From Roseateles koreensis (GTDB lineage Bacteria; Pseudomonadota; Gammaproteobacteria; Burkholderiales; Burkholderiaceae_C): a DNA stretch of 64,000 nt. Position numbers and translations under genes: made by a program. The stretch covers positions 1-64,000 of the forward strand of contig NZ_JAQQXS010000005.1 in assembly GCF_028595305.1 (NCBI RefSeq), written 5' to 3'. This document shows positions 16,578 to 25,419 of the stretch, one piece after another. The notes under the pieces are model-generated. The model saw nothing but the letters and a program-made list of their open reading frames with translations. It had not been told where the DNA came from and searched no databases. Within the stretch, counting starts at the first letter, position 1. Each line of letters begins with the position of its first letter.

Positions 16578-16659
16578 TTCTCGAAGTTATTGCTGATGGC
16601 AAGGCAGCAAGCCCGCTGTCTTCGGCTACGCTAGCGGCTTCATCAAGTTTTTGGCCACT

Positions 16660-18318
16660 ATGCAAGACGTTCAGGGCAGCGAAGCAACGGGCGAGCAGAT
16701 CCAGCAGTGGTTGGCGCAAGCCCAGGCGCAGCAGCAGTGCAATGCCGAGCAGGGGCTGGCCGCGGCGAACAAGGCCTGGAAGAGCGCACAGGCGCTTGGT
16801 TTTCTGGAGGAGCATCTGGCGGCCGGCGCGCTGCGGGTGTTCTATTTTTACCGTTTGGGCGATATGCCGGCCGTGCTGGTGGCCAGCCAGGCCTTGTTGC
16901 CGCAGTTGCGCCAGCAAGGCAGCACACCGCGGCTGTGCGAATTGCTTCGCCGGGCGGCATTTGGTGCCGCCGAAGTGGGCGAATTCGAGCTGGCGCTCGC
17001 CTTTGTGAATGAAAGTCTCGCCGTCGCCCGCGAGTTGGGCGACAAGCGATTGATCGCGGTGTCCTTGAACGCGGTGGGCGCTTGCCTGGAGCGCATGGGC
17101 GACCCGTGGCAGGCTGAGCGCTTGATGAATGAAGCGAGTGCCTTGCTGGGCGATGACGCCAGCGATTACGAGCGCATGGTGTCGAATAGCAACCTGGCCA
17201 TTGTGGCGTTGGGCCTGTTCAACCTGCTGCACCACAGCACAAAGCCGGAACATCAGCGCGAGTGTTCAGAAGCCCTGGACCGTGCCTATCAACATGCGTT
17301 GGCGGTGCGCGCACCGGCGCTGGCCCTGGGCGACAAGTTCTTGCTGGCCTTGGGTGATGCCAATCGCGGCGAGGCGTTGATGCGCATGGATCGTTGCATC
17401 GAGGCGGACGAGTTGCTGCAAGTGACGCTGCAACTGGCCGATGCGCAAGGCTTTCTTGCCCTGGGTTGGCGGCTGCGTTGCAACCTGGCAGAAATGAAGC
17501 TCGCGCAGGGGCAGGCTGAGGAGGCTGCGGCCGATCTTGATGCCACGCTGGCAGCATCCGCAGGGCGCATCAAAGCCCATATCGCCATGCAACTTCATCA
17601 TGCAGCGTATCGGGCGCACAAGACCTTGGGCCATGCGCAGACGGCGCTCGGGCACCTGGAGCAGTATCAAGGCCTGGCGCAGGAACGTAACGCCGCGCAG
17701 ATGCGGGCACAGGCCCGCTTCTTTGTTAGCAGGGTCGAGGCAGTGCGGGCGCTGGACGGTGTGGCGGAGGACCTGGATGCCACTGAGCGGGATACCGCCG
17801 AGTTGGACGCTGCCTTGTCGGCGCACCCGCACGGGCAGTTGTTCGACCCGTTGACGGGCCTGGGCAATCAACGCTTGATGGCCGTGCGCATGCCCGCCAT
17901 GCTGCGCCGCGCAGAGCGTACCGGGGCGGCGTTAACCGTTGCGCTCGTGGATGTGGACCATTTCAAGCTGCTCAACGACCGGTATGGGCGGGCGGTGGCG
18001 GACCGCATTCTGCAAGTCCTGGCGCAAATGCTACGCGACAACACCCGTGGCAGCGATTTGCTGGTGCGTTGGGGCGGGGAGGAATTCTTGGTGGTGTTGC
18101 CCGACACCGTGGCGGACCGCGCGTTCGAGGTGTGCGAGCGCCTGCGTGAGACGGTGGAGGCCTACCCCTGGTCGCAGTTTGGTGCGGCGCTGGACGTGAC
18201 TCTGAGCATTGGCCTGGCCAACGCGCCCCCCTATGTCAGTGATTTGTTGGTGACACGGGCGGAGAGCGCCATGTTCCGCGCCAAACACCTCGGGCGCAAT
18301 CGGGTCGCCTTGGCTTGA
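16660..18318 (+). CDS. Diguanylate cyclase with N-terminal TPR-like repeats
   Basis: A 552-residue cytoplasmic protein. Residues ~10-370 are Ala/Leu-rich helical repeats of TPR type (for example FGAAEVGEFELALAFVNESL). Residues ~385-552 are a GGDEF domain with active-site GGEEF at 472-476 and a product-inhibition I-site RGSD five residues before it. It should make cyclic-di-GMP from GTP, with the repeats sensing a protein partner. There is no membrane segment. The ATG at 16660 was preferred to a TTG at 16651. The next two genes, transcribed in the opposite direction, are also GGDEF proteins. Confidence 0.93.
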   Translation: MQDVQGSEATGEQIQQWLAQAQAQQQCNAEQGLAAANKAWKSAQALGFLEEHLAAGALRVFYFYRLGDMPAVLVASQALLPQLRQQGSTPRLCELLRRAAFGAAEVGEFELALAFVNESLAVARELGDKRLIAVSLNAVGACLERMGDPWQAERLMNEASALLGDDASDYERMVSNSNLAIVALGLFNLLHHSTKPEHQRECSEALDRAYQHALAVRAPALALGDKFLLALGDANRGEALMRMDRCIEADELLQVTLQLADAQGFLALGWRLRCNLAEMKLAQGQAEEAAADLDATLAASAGRIKAHIAMQLHHAAYRAHKTLGHAQTALGHLEQYQGLAQERNAAQMRAQARFFVSRVEAVRALDGVAEDLDATERDTAELDAALSAHPHGQLFDPLTGLGNQRLMAVRMPAMLRRAERTGAALTVALVDVDHFKLLNDRYGRAVADRILQVLAQMLRDNTRGSDLLVRWGGEEFLVVLPDTVADRAFEVCERLRETVEAYPWSQFGAALDVTLSIGLANAPPYVSDLLVTRAESAMFRAKHLGRNRVALA

Positions 18319-18342
18319 TGCGCAGGGTGGACGCGAGCCTGT

Positions 18343-19521
18343 TCAGGACTCGCGGGCTTGGACGACGTTGCGGCCCTGTGATTTGGCCTTGAACAGGCCT
18401 TGGTCGGCACGGATCAGCACGCTTTCTTCGCTCGTGTCGCTGGGCAGGGCTTCGGCCACACCGAAGCTGGCAGTCAAGGGCCATGGGCGCCCTTGCCAGA
18501 TGAACTCAGCGTTTTCGAGGGTGTAGCGCATGCGCTCGGCGACCAGCGTGGCTCCGGCCAGATCTGTGAGGGGCAAGACCACACAAAACTCTTCGCCGCC
18601 GCAGCGGCCCAGGTGGTCGACATCGCGCACAGAGTCGCCCAGTATTTCCACCAGGCGTTTGAGTGCGGCGTCGCCGGCAGCATGGCCCAGGGTGTCGTTC
18701 AGGTGCTTGAAGTTGTCCATGTCTATCATCAACACGGCATAGGGTTTGCCGCGTCGCAAGCGGGTGTGTTCGATGCGGATGGCCTCTTGCAACGCGCGGC
18801 GGTTCAAAGCCTGTGTGAGCGGGTCAAGGCGCGTCAGCCGCTGGATATGCAGGATCAACTGCAGCAGCACCAGCAGGGCAATCGTGCCGTTGAGCAGCAG
18901 ATTCATCAGCAAGCCGAGCCACAGAAACAGCACATTGCTGCGCTGGGTGTCGAGCAGATTGGCGGGCCCCTCTGCGTTGATGACGATTTGAACCAGGCGA
19001 TAGCTCAGGAGCAAACACACCATAAACAGCGGACCAGACAACAGGGCTGCCATGCCTCGCTTGACCTCTGTGCGCAGTTCACGCCAAGCGTCCACGGCCG
19101 CAAGCAGGGTCAAGGTGGCCAATGCAGCAAACACCACTACGGCGTGCCAATGCATCCCCCCTCCGGCGTAGGGTCGCGAGGCCAGCAGTGCACTTGCGCC
19201 GGCGCTAATTACGGCCCCGCTGCGCCAGGCCAGGCGCTTGTTGGCGAGTACCGGGATGGTGGCCCGCAGCACGGCCATCGCGCAGATGGAAAAGACGTCC
19301 GAGCCCCATTCGCTAAGCAGGTCTGGCACCACGCCGCGAAGTGCCAGCGTGAGTAACGATGCGGCCATCAGGATGTTGACCGTTGCCATGCACAGTGAGA
19401 CCTTGGTGGGCACGACCTTGGAGTGGGCCATCGCGCCCCAGGAAAAGCAGGCCACGCTGAAGATCAACACCATGGCGGTGAGCAAGGTGGCGGGGTCGCC
19501 GTGTGCCAGAAAGCTGGACAT
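18343..19521 (-). CDS. Membrane-anchored diguanylate cyclase (second of pair)
   Basis: A 392-residue protein. The first ~215 residues form about six or seven hydrophobic segments (first: LLTAMVLIFSVACFSWGAMA). A GGDEF domain with GGEEF at 308-312 follows, preceded by an I-site RDVD. The multi-helix N-terminus is a membrane sensor of unknown signal. Its ATG overlaps the stop of the upstream gene at 19521 (ATGA), so the two are translationally coupled. It converges with the TPR-GGDEF gene. Confidence 0.93.
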   Translation of the reverse strand: MSSFLAHGDPATLLTAMVLIFSVACFSWGAMAHSKVVPTKVSLCMATVNILMAASLLTLALRGVVPDLLSEWGSDVFSICAMAVLRATIPVLANKRLAWRSGAVISAGASALLASRPYAGGGMHWHAVVVFAALATLTLLAAVDAWRELRTEVKRGMAALLSGPLFMVCLLLSYRLVQIVINAEGPANLLDTQRSNVLFLWLGLLMNLLLNGTIALLVLLQLILHIQRLTRLDPLTQALNRRALQEAIRIEHTRLRRGKPYAVLMIDMDNFKHLNDTLGHAAGDAALKRLVEILGDSVRDVDHLGRCGGEEFCVVLPLTDLAGATLVAERMRYTLENAEFIWQGRPWPLTASFGVAEALPSDTSEESVLIRADQGLFKAKSQGRNVVQARES

Positions 19522-20765
19522 CAATGCCCTCCCGCCGAGGGCTGTTGCGCGTGGAACCCGGAGGGGGCAGAAGGGGGGATTCCATCGCTCACGCGCTCGT
19601 TCTCGCTGGGCTGAACGTAGACACGATTGCGGCCATCTGTCTTGGCGCGGTAGAGCAGCGCATCGGCCTGCGCCAGGCTGCGTTCGCCCAAGGGGTCGTC
19701 GCGCAGGCAAGGGGCCACCCCGAAGCTCGCGGTCATGACCAAGGATTGGCCTCGCCATTGCACGGGTGAGGCACGCAGGGCCTGTGCCACGCGCTCCGCC
19801 ACGCGCAGCCCCTCACGCAGGGGCGTGTGGGCGAGCAGCAGGCAGAACTCTTCGCCGCCCAGCCGCGCCAGTTGGTCCAGGGCGCGCATGTTTGCGTTCA
19901 GGATCGTGGTGAGATGCTGCAATGCAGCATCTCCGCCCGCATGCCCCAAGGTTTCGTTGACCTGCTTGAAATGATCGACGTCGAGCATGATCAGGCAGTG
20001 GTTGTGGCCTCGCTCGGTCAGGGCTTGCAGGTTTTGCAATGCCACCTCGAACGCGCGCCGGTTGAGCGCACCGGTGAGCGGGTCGCGCAGACTGATGTAC
20101 TTGATGCGCTTGACGAGACGCCCCACCAGCAGGCCTGCCAGCCCCACGCCGATGCACAGCGAGATGAGCAGATACAGCCAAACTACCGAGGCTTTGGGGG
20201 TTTGTCCGCCGATGATCCAGCGTGGTGGTGCGGGCCAGATGATCACGGCCAGGGCTTCGCTCAGTAGCAGCAAGGTCAGCAAGGCATAAGGCAGAACCAG
20301 GAACAGCGTGACTGGGCGCGGCAGGTCGGCGTCCCGTCCCGTCCAGATATCCCGGGTGGTTTGCAATGCCAACAGACCGCAACCGAGCGAATGGGCGAAT
20401 AAGCCGGCTTCGGGGCTGCCCGCAACATTCAACACCAGGCTGGCAAGACTGGTCAGGCCGGTGACACCGATCAGCCAGCGGGCCTTGGAATACAGCCGCA
20501 TCAGGCGATTGACGCCCAGGCTGATCAGGCACAGGCCGAATAACAAAGGCTGGATTGCAATCCAGGTGCCGAAAGCTTCAGGCCACAGCGCACCGCAGGA
20601 TGGGCAGTAAAAGCTCGGTACCAAGATCAGATGGGCAGCCGCCAGCAACAGGCTGGTTTGTGGGGCAATTTGAAACACCCGCCCTAACAAGACCCAGACA
20701 AGCACCATGAAGCCGTTGAATACGGCAATCACCAGCATCAAGGTCTCGGCGTCGAAGGTCGGCAT
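19521..20765 (-). CDS. Membrane-anchored diguanylate cyclase (first of pair)
   Basis: A 414-residue protein with about six membrane helices up to ~residue 215 (MLVIAVFNGFMVLVWVLLG is the first). A GGDEF domain with GGEEF at 303-307 and I-site RALD follows. The domain order and length match the next gene, so the pair probably arose by duplication, although the membrane parts have diverged. A polar tail of ~35 residues follows the catalytic domain. A CPSCG pair of cysteines at residues ~54-57 between the second and third helices is unusual and could bind metal or form a disulphide (inference). Confidence 0.93.
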   Translation of the reverse strand: MPTFDAETLMLVIAVFNGFMVLVWVLLGRVFQIAPQTSLLLAAAHLILVPSFYCPSCGALWPEAFGTWIAIQPLLFGLCLISLGVNRLMRLYSKARWLIGVTGLTSLASLVLNVAGSPEAGLFAHSLGCGLLALQTTRDIWTGRDADLPRPVTLFLVLPYALLTLLLLSEALAVIIWPAPPRWIIGGQTPKASVVWLYLLISLCIGVGLAGLLVGRLVKRIKYISLRDPLTGALNRRAFEVALQNLQALTERGHNHCLIMLDVDHFKQVNETLGHAGGDAALQHLTTILNANMRALDQLARLGGEEFCLLLAHTPLREGLRVAERVAQALRASPVQWRGQSLVMTASFGVAPCLRDDPLGERSLAQADALLYRAKTDGRNRVYVQPSENERVSDGIPPSAPSGFHAQQPSAGGH

Positions 20766-20777
20766 GGGCTTGCGATC

Positions 20778-21863
20778 TCAGCGCCGCTCGATCACCACGC
20801 TGGTGACAGCCAGAGCCAAGCGAACCCGCTCGGCCGCCTGGCGTGCATCTTCGCGAGAGGCATAGGGGCCCGCTTGCAGGCGGTGCAATTGCTTGTCCTT
20901 GAACACCGCCAGCCAGGGTGCCATCCAGTCGGCCTCCTGAACCAATTTTTTGCGGAAGGACTCGGCCCCGTCCAGCTTGGCAAATGCCCCAAATTGAACC
21001 CAAAAACCGGGCGCGGCCTGGCTGGGCATGACCCCGGGGCTGTCGGTCACGGGGCTGACGGGCGCCGCCACCTTGGCCAAGCTGGCCGGCTCCGGCGCTT
21101 GCAGGGCCCCGGCCCGTTCTGCCGCAGCGACGACAGTAGCCGGCGCGGCCACCATCTCTGCAACCTGACTGGCGCCTTGCGTGGTGACGGCTGCGGCGAC
21201 TACCGGGTCCGCCGCACGGTCGCCCTGCCATTTGCCGCTGCGAATATCTTCATAGGTGATGCGTGTCACTTCCACATTGGAAACGCCGTGCAACACGCCC
21301 AGCTTGAGCGCGGCGGTGTAGCTCAGGTCAATGATGCGACCCTTGTGGAAGGGCCCCCGATCGTTGATGCGGACAATCACCTCCTGCCCGTTGGCGGGGT
21401 TGCGCACCCGGGCATAACTCGGGATCGGCATGGTGGCGTGCGCGGCCGTCATCGCGTACATGTTGTACACCTCGCCACTGGAGGTCGGGCGGCCATGAAA
21501 TTTGTTGCCATACCAGGAGGCCAGCCCCCGCTGTACCAGCGGGGCATCGTCGGTGGCCGGCTCGTAGCGCTCACCCAACACCTCGTAAGGCTTGTTGGGC
21601 CCGCCTTTGCGGATGGCCTCAATTTGCGGGTTGGCATTTGGCACCCCCCGTAGATTGGGCGGAGGGGATGCATCCGCGCCGTCTTTATCCGGCCATTTGC
21701 CAACCGAGGCGGTGGCGCCCCCTGTGTTTTTCCCGGTGGCGGGTGGGCGGCTGGCACAGCCGATCAGACACAAGGTCAGGGTCGCCAGGACCAGCGCTGG
21801 GACCGTCGGGTGGCGCGTGCGACCTTGCAGGGGGCGGCGGTGAGGGGCTTTCGGGAGGGACAT
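20778..21863 (-). CDS. rlpA: Septal ring lytic transglycosylase, RlpA family lipoprotein
   Basis: A 361-residue outer-membrane-type lipoprotein: signal peptide with lipobox LIGC near residue 35. The double-psi beta-barrel (about 125-215) has GLASWYGNKFHGRPTSSGE and the catalytic region RINDRGPFHKGRIIDLSYTA. The C-terminal SPOR domain (about 285-361, WVQFGAFAKLDGAESFRKKL) binds denuded glycan at the septum. RlpA proteins cleave peptide-free glycan strands and help daughter-cell separation. The ATG at 21863 puts the signal peptide close to the start. It lies 12 bases upstream of the GGDEF pair and may be co-transcribed with it. Confidence 0.93.
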   Translation of the reverse strand: MSLPKAPHRRPLQGRTRHPTVPALVLATLTLCLIGCASRPPATGKNTGGATASVGKWPDKDGADASPPPNLRGVPNANPQIEAIRKGGPNKPYEVLGERYEPATDDAPLVQRGLASWYGNKFHGRPTSSGEVYNMYAMTAAHATMPIPSYARVRNPANGQEVIVRINDRGPFHKGRIIDLSYTAALKLGVLHGVSNVEVTRITYEDIRSGKWQGDRAADPVVAAAVTTQGASQVAEMVAAPATVVAAAERAGALQAPEPASLAKVAAPVSPVTDSPGVMPSQAAPGFWVQFGAFAKLDGAESFRKKLVQEADWMAPWLAVFKDKQLHRLQAGPYASREDARQAAERVRLALAVTSVVIERR

Positions 21864-22057
21864 GGGCGCCACACTAAACCATTCAGCGGGCCTTGCCAAA
21901 TCAAAGCCGGTAAATCATGGGAGGCGTGCGACTTCCGGCCGCGTAACGACTATGCAACGATCACGTAACGGCCGGGCTGAGCGGCTTGTACGGGCTGCGC
22001 AAGCAGAGCAAGTATGCTGTGAACCTTGTTGAGTGAGTCCTGACCCAGAGCACAAGC

Positions 22058-22756
22058 ATGAGCACTTATGTCTTTCCGCTTCCCGAGCAACCCAGCGTGG
22101 CCGTGCGCGGCAGCAACGCCCGTTATGCCGTCAGCCGGATTTTTTGCGTGGGGCGAAATTACGCCGCCCATGCCCGTGAAATGGGTGGCAACCCCGACCG
22201 CGAGCCGCCGTTTTATTTCACCAAGCCGGCCAACGCCCTGACGCCCTCGGGCGCCACGCTGCCGTATCCGCCGGGCACGCAAAACTATCACTACGAGATG
22301 GAGTTGGTGGTGGCGATTGGCGCACCGGTGTTCAAGGTGACGCCCGAAGCCGCACAGGCTGCGATCTGGGCCTATGCCGCAGGCCTCGACATGACGCGCC
22401 GCGATTTGCAGGCCGAGGCCAAGGCCGCGGGGCGCCCCTGGGATACGGCCAAAGGCTTTGAGCAGTCGGCCGTGATTTCTGAGTTGGTGCGCGCCAGTGA
22501 AACGGGCCTGCTCAAGAGCGGCGCGATCAGCTTGGCGGTCAACGGGCAGCCCAAACAGCAGGGCGACCTGGGCGACATGATCTGGAGCATTCCTGAAATC
22601 ATCGCCAATTTGTCGCAGCTCTACCATTTGCAAGCCGGCGACTTGATCTACACGGGCACGCCCGACGGCGTGGGGCCGGTCGTTCCTGGCGATTTGATAA
22701 CAGGCAAGATCGACGGTGTGGCTGAGCTGACCTTGTGGATCGGCGAGCCCGCGTGA
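22058..22756 (+). CDS. Fumarylacetoacetate hydrolase family protein
   Basis: A 232-residue single-domain FAH enzyme. Visible metal-site blocks are the FCVGRNYAAHAREMG opening, PPFYFTKPANAL, the Glu pair in NYHYEMELVVAIG, and TGTPDGVGPVVPGD near the end. Such proteins act on C-C bonds of 2-oxo acids: fumarylpyruvate hydrolase in the gentisate pathway, acylpyruvase, or oxaloacetate decarboxylase. The neighbours give no hint which. It precedes nadC by 81 bases on the same strand. Confidence 0.92.
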   Translation: MSTYVFPLPEQPSVAVRGSNARYAVSRIFCVGRNYAAHAREMGGNPDREPPFYFTKPANALTPSGATLPYPPGTQNYHYEMELVVAIGAPVFKVTPEAAQAAIWAYAAGLDMTRRDLQAEAKAAGRPWDTAKGFEQSAVISELVRASETGLLKSGAISLAVNGQPKQQGDLGDMIWSIPEIIANLSQLYHLQAGDLIYTGTPDGVGPVVPGDLITGKIDGVAELTLWIGEPA

Positions 22757-22837
22757 AAGCGTTTTGAGTTCTAAACTGGCGAGGATTGCCCCGCTCGGTT
22801 GTTTGCGTACTTCCCTTCAAATTCCACTGACCAAGCC

Positions 22838-23695
22838 ATGTTCGACCACAACGAAACGCTGCAAGAAGCGCGCGAACGAAATATCCGCGATGCCTTGATG
22901 GAGGACATCGGCGTATGCGACTGGACCGCACAGCTGGTGCCGGCGGGCCGTCGGGTGACAGCCCATGTGCGTGTGCGTGAGGCAGCGGTGCTGTGCGGGC
23001 GCGACTGGTTCGACGGCGTGTTTCAGCAGATGGATCCCAGCGCGCGCGTCCATTGGCTGTACGACGAAGGGGCTGACATGGGCGTTGACACCCGGGTCTG
23101 CACGCTCGAAGCAGATGGCCGCGCGTTGCTTTCGGCCGAGCGCCCCGCGCTGAATTTTCTGCAAATGCTGTCGGCCACCGCAACGCTGACCCGTGCGCAC
23201 GTGAAGGTGATTGAGGGCGCCAGCACCAACCCGCGCGGTTGCGTGGTGCTGGACACCCGCAAGACCATCCCCGGCCTGCGCCTGGCGCAAAAGTACGCGG
23301 TGCGGGTGGGCGGGGGTGCCAATCAACGGCTGGCGCTGTATGCCGGCATCCTGATCAAGGAAAACCACATCGCCGCCGCCGGCGGGGTGGGGGCGGCGCT
23401 GCGGGCTGCACAGGCTTTGAACGCCGGGGTCGATATCCAGGTTGAGGTGGAAAACATGGCCGAGCTGCAAGAAGCCCTGGCTGCTGGCGCCGTGAGTGTG
23501 CTGCTGGACAACTTCACCGAAGCCCTGATGCGCGAGGCCGTGGCGCTGACCGCGGGTCGCGCACTGCTGGAGGTTTCAGGCGGCGTGGCGCTGGACCAGC
23601 TGCGCTGGATCGCGGCCACCGGCGTGGACCGCATTTCAATCGGCCGCCTGACCAAGGACGTGCGGGCAGTCGACTATTCGATGCGAGTGGAGTGA
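22838..23695 (+). CDS. nadC: Nicotinate-nucleotide diphosphorylase (carboxylating), quinolinate phosphoribosyltransferase
   Basis: A 285-residue enzyme making nicotinate mononucleotide from quinolinate and PRPP, third step of de novo NAD synthesis. Family blocks: LMEDIGVCDWTAQLVPAG, LNFLQMLSATATLT, the TRKTIPGLRLAQKYAVRVGG signature, LIKENHI, VEVENMAELQEALAAG and SGGVALDQLRWIAATGVDRI. The ATG at 22838 (MFDHNETL) was chosen over an upstream TTG at 22799. nadA and nadB are not nearby. A weak hairpin follows. Confidence 0.95.
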   Translation: MFDHNETLQEARERNIRDALMEDIGVCDWTAQLVPAGRRVTAHVRVREAAVLCGRDWFDGVFQQMDPSARVHWLYDEGADMGVDTRVCTLEADGRALLSAERPALNFLQMLSATATLTRAHVKVIEGASTNPRGCVVLDTRKTIPGLRLAQKYAVRVGGGANQRLALYAGILIKENHIAAAGGVGAALRAAQALNAGVDIQVEVENMAELQEALAAGAVSVLLDNFTEALMREAVALTAGRALLEVSGGVALDQLRWIAATGVDRISIGRLTKDVRAVDYSMRVE

Positions 23696-23715
23696 GCCTG
23701 CATAACTCGTTACAT

Positions 23716-23747
23716 GGGCTGACTGTGCAAGCCTGGGCAGCCCTTTT
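23716..23747 (+). terminator. Possible terminator after nadC
   Basis: The arms gggctg and cagccc enclose 16 bases and are followed by TTTT. It lies between nadC and the convergent Anbu gene. The stem is short and the loop large, so it is only a candidate. Confidence 0.4.
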
Positions 23748-23773
23748 GCTGTCCTTTCGGCAGCGCGACTGGC

Positions 23774-24505
23774 TCAGCTGAACCAGTCCTCATCCGGCAG
23801 CTCGGCGAACACTCTTTTCAGGCCTTCGCCCCAGCCGGTGCGCAGCATGTTGAAGTAGGGGTCGCTGGCGGTGATGCGGTGCGGCTCGGCAGGCGCGAAG
23901 CTGTCGGCTCGGTAGAGCAGCATGTCGATGGGCAAGCCGACCGAGAGGTTGCTGCGGATGGTGGAGTCAAAAGAAATCAGCGTGCATTTGGCCGCTTCTT
24001 TCAGCGAGGTGTCAGGGGTCACCACGCGGTCGATGATGGGCTTGCCGTACTTGGATTCGCCAATTTGGAAATAGGGCGTGTCGTCGGTCGCTTCGATGAA
24101 ATTGCCTTGGGCGTAGACGTGGAAGATGCGGGGCGGCTCGCCCTTGATCTGCCCGCCGACGATGAAGTTGCCGCCGAAGTCGACACCCTGGCCCAGGCTT
24201 TGCGCATTGGCGTCGCGAGCGACGATTTCTTTCACCGTGCGGCCCACCAACTCCGCCACGTCATACATTGAGCGGCGGTTGTACAGATGCTCTTTTTCGT
24301 CGACAAGGCGCTGGCGCAGCAGGCTCACGACGCTTTGGGTGGTGGCCAAGTTGCCGGCACTCAGCAGCGTGATCAGGCGTTCCCCCGGCACCTCGAAGAT
24401 GCTCATTTTGCGGAAGGTGGCGATTTGGTCCACACCGGCGTTGGTGCGTGAGTCCGACGCGAACAACAGCCCCGCTTTGAGGCACATGGCGACGCAATAT
24501 GTCAT
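23774..24505 (-). CDS. Anbu-type proteasome-like peptidase
   Basis: A 243-residue member of the Ntn-hydrolase proteasome family called Anbu (ancestral beta subunit). Removal of Met1 would expose Thr2 as the nucleophile. The catalytic Asp (D18 in FASDSRTNAG) and Lys (K33 in TFRKMSIFE) are in register with proteasome Asp17/Lys33 in mature numbering. The length fits Anbu, longer than HslV. Anbu assembles into open rings or lock-washer helices; substrates are unknown. It is the last gene of a leftward operon with ATP-grasp, alpha-E and transglutaminase genes, the standard Anbu cluster. Confidence 0.93.
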   Translation of the reverse strand: MTYCVAMCLKAGLLFASDSRTNAGVDQIATFRKMSIFEVPGERLITLLSAGNLATTQSVVSLLRQRLVDEKEHLYNRRSMYDVAELVGRTVKEIVARDANAQSLGQGVDFGGNFIVGGQIKGEPPRIFHVYAQGNFIEATDDTPYFQIGESKYGKPIIDRVVTPDTSLKEAAKCTLISFDSTIRSNLSVGLPIDMLLYRADSFAPAEPHRITASDPYFNMLRTGWGEGLKRVFAELPDEDWFS

Positions 24506-24574
24506 AGGTGAGAGCGACGGGCGTTCGGTCGTGAAAGAAGGGGAGTGAGGCCGATTATCCTCAACCCTGGGTTG

Positions 24575-25402
24575 TCAATCCTGCGGCTGGCTGGCGGCCA
24601 GCGTGACTTGTACCGCAGCTTGCAGGGCTTCAACACCCCCGCCCAGGCGCATGCCGCGCACGGGGCATGCGTCTAGGTAGTCTAGCCCGATGGCCAGTTT
24701 GACGTAGCGGGCGTCCGCCAGGCATTGGTTGGAGACGTCAAAACCCAGCCAGCCGCCGCCTACATCGCCCTTGCCCGGTAGGCGGGCCTCGGCCCAGGCG
24801 TGGCTGGCCACGTGTTCGGCGTCGGCCGCCAGGTAGCCGCTGACGTAACGCGTCGGGATGCCGAGCAGGCGGGCGCAGGTGGCGAAGACTTGCGCGTGGT
24901 CCTGGCACACGCCCAGGCGGCGGGCAAAGGCTTCGGCGGCGGGCGTGGCGGCATCGGTCGTGCCGGGGGTGTAGGGCATGTGCTGCCCCAGCGCGGTCAT
25001 CAGCTCGTGCAGGCCCTGCAGGGGATCGCTCGATACCCGAGCCGTATAGGCCAACGCAAAGTCGCGCAAGGCGGCATCGGCCTGCGTCAGCGGGGAATCG
25101 CGCAAAAAAACCTGGGGCGGAAACGCGCCGTCTTGGGCGTCGGGCTGGGGAGGGGCATCTTCGGTCTCGATCACGCCACGGGCATAAAGATGGATCTCGC
25201 TGTGCGGTTTGTCCAGGGCCAGCACATGCATCGCATTGCCATACGCGTCCAGGCAGCGGCTGGCGTGTGCCGGCAGGCTCAGGTGCCAGCTGATCACCCG
25301 TTGGCGTGCGCCGTCAACGGGCGTCAGGCGCAGGTATTGGGTGCTCCGCTTCACCGGGCTGGCGTAGCGATAGACAGTTTCGTGATGGATGGCGAGGTGC
25401 AC
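24575..25402 (-). CDS. Transglutaminase-like cysteine protease domain protein (Anbu cluster)
   Basis: A 275-residue cytoplasmic protein. An N-terminal bacterial transglutaminase-associated beta domain opens with HHETVYRYASPVKRSTQYLRL. The catalytic domain has Cys in RRLGVCQDHAQVF (about residue 165), His in VASHAWAEA (about 200) and Asp in GFDVSNQC, the papain-like triad. Family members either hydrolyse or form amide bonds. It lies 17 bases after the alpha-E gene and 69 before Anbu, so it is in the same operon. Confidence 0.92.
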   Translation of the reverse strand: MHLAIHHETVYRYASPVKRSTQYLRLTPVDGARQRVISWHLSLPAHASRCLDAYGNAMHVLALDKPHSEIHLYARGVIETEDAPPQPDAQDGAFPPQVFLRDSPLTQADAALRDFALAYTARVSSDPLQGLHELMTALGQHMPYTPGTTDAATPAAEAFARRLGVCQDHAQVFATCARLLGIPTRYVSGYLAADAEHVASHAWAEARLPGKGDVGGGWLGFDVSNQCLADARYVKLAIGLDYLDACPVRGMRLGGGVEALQAAVQVTLAASQPQD

Positions 25403-25419
25403 GGCGGGCTCTCAAGTGG

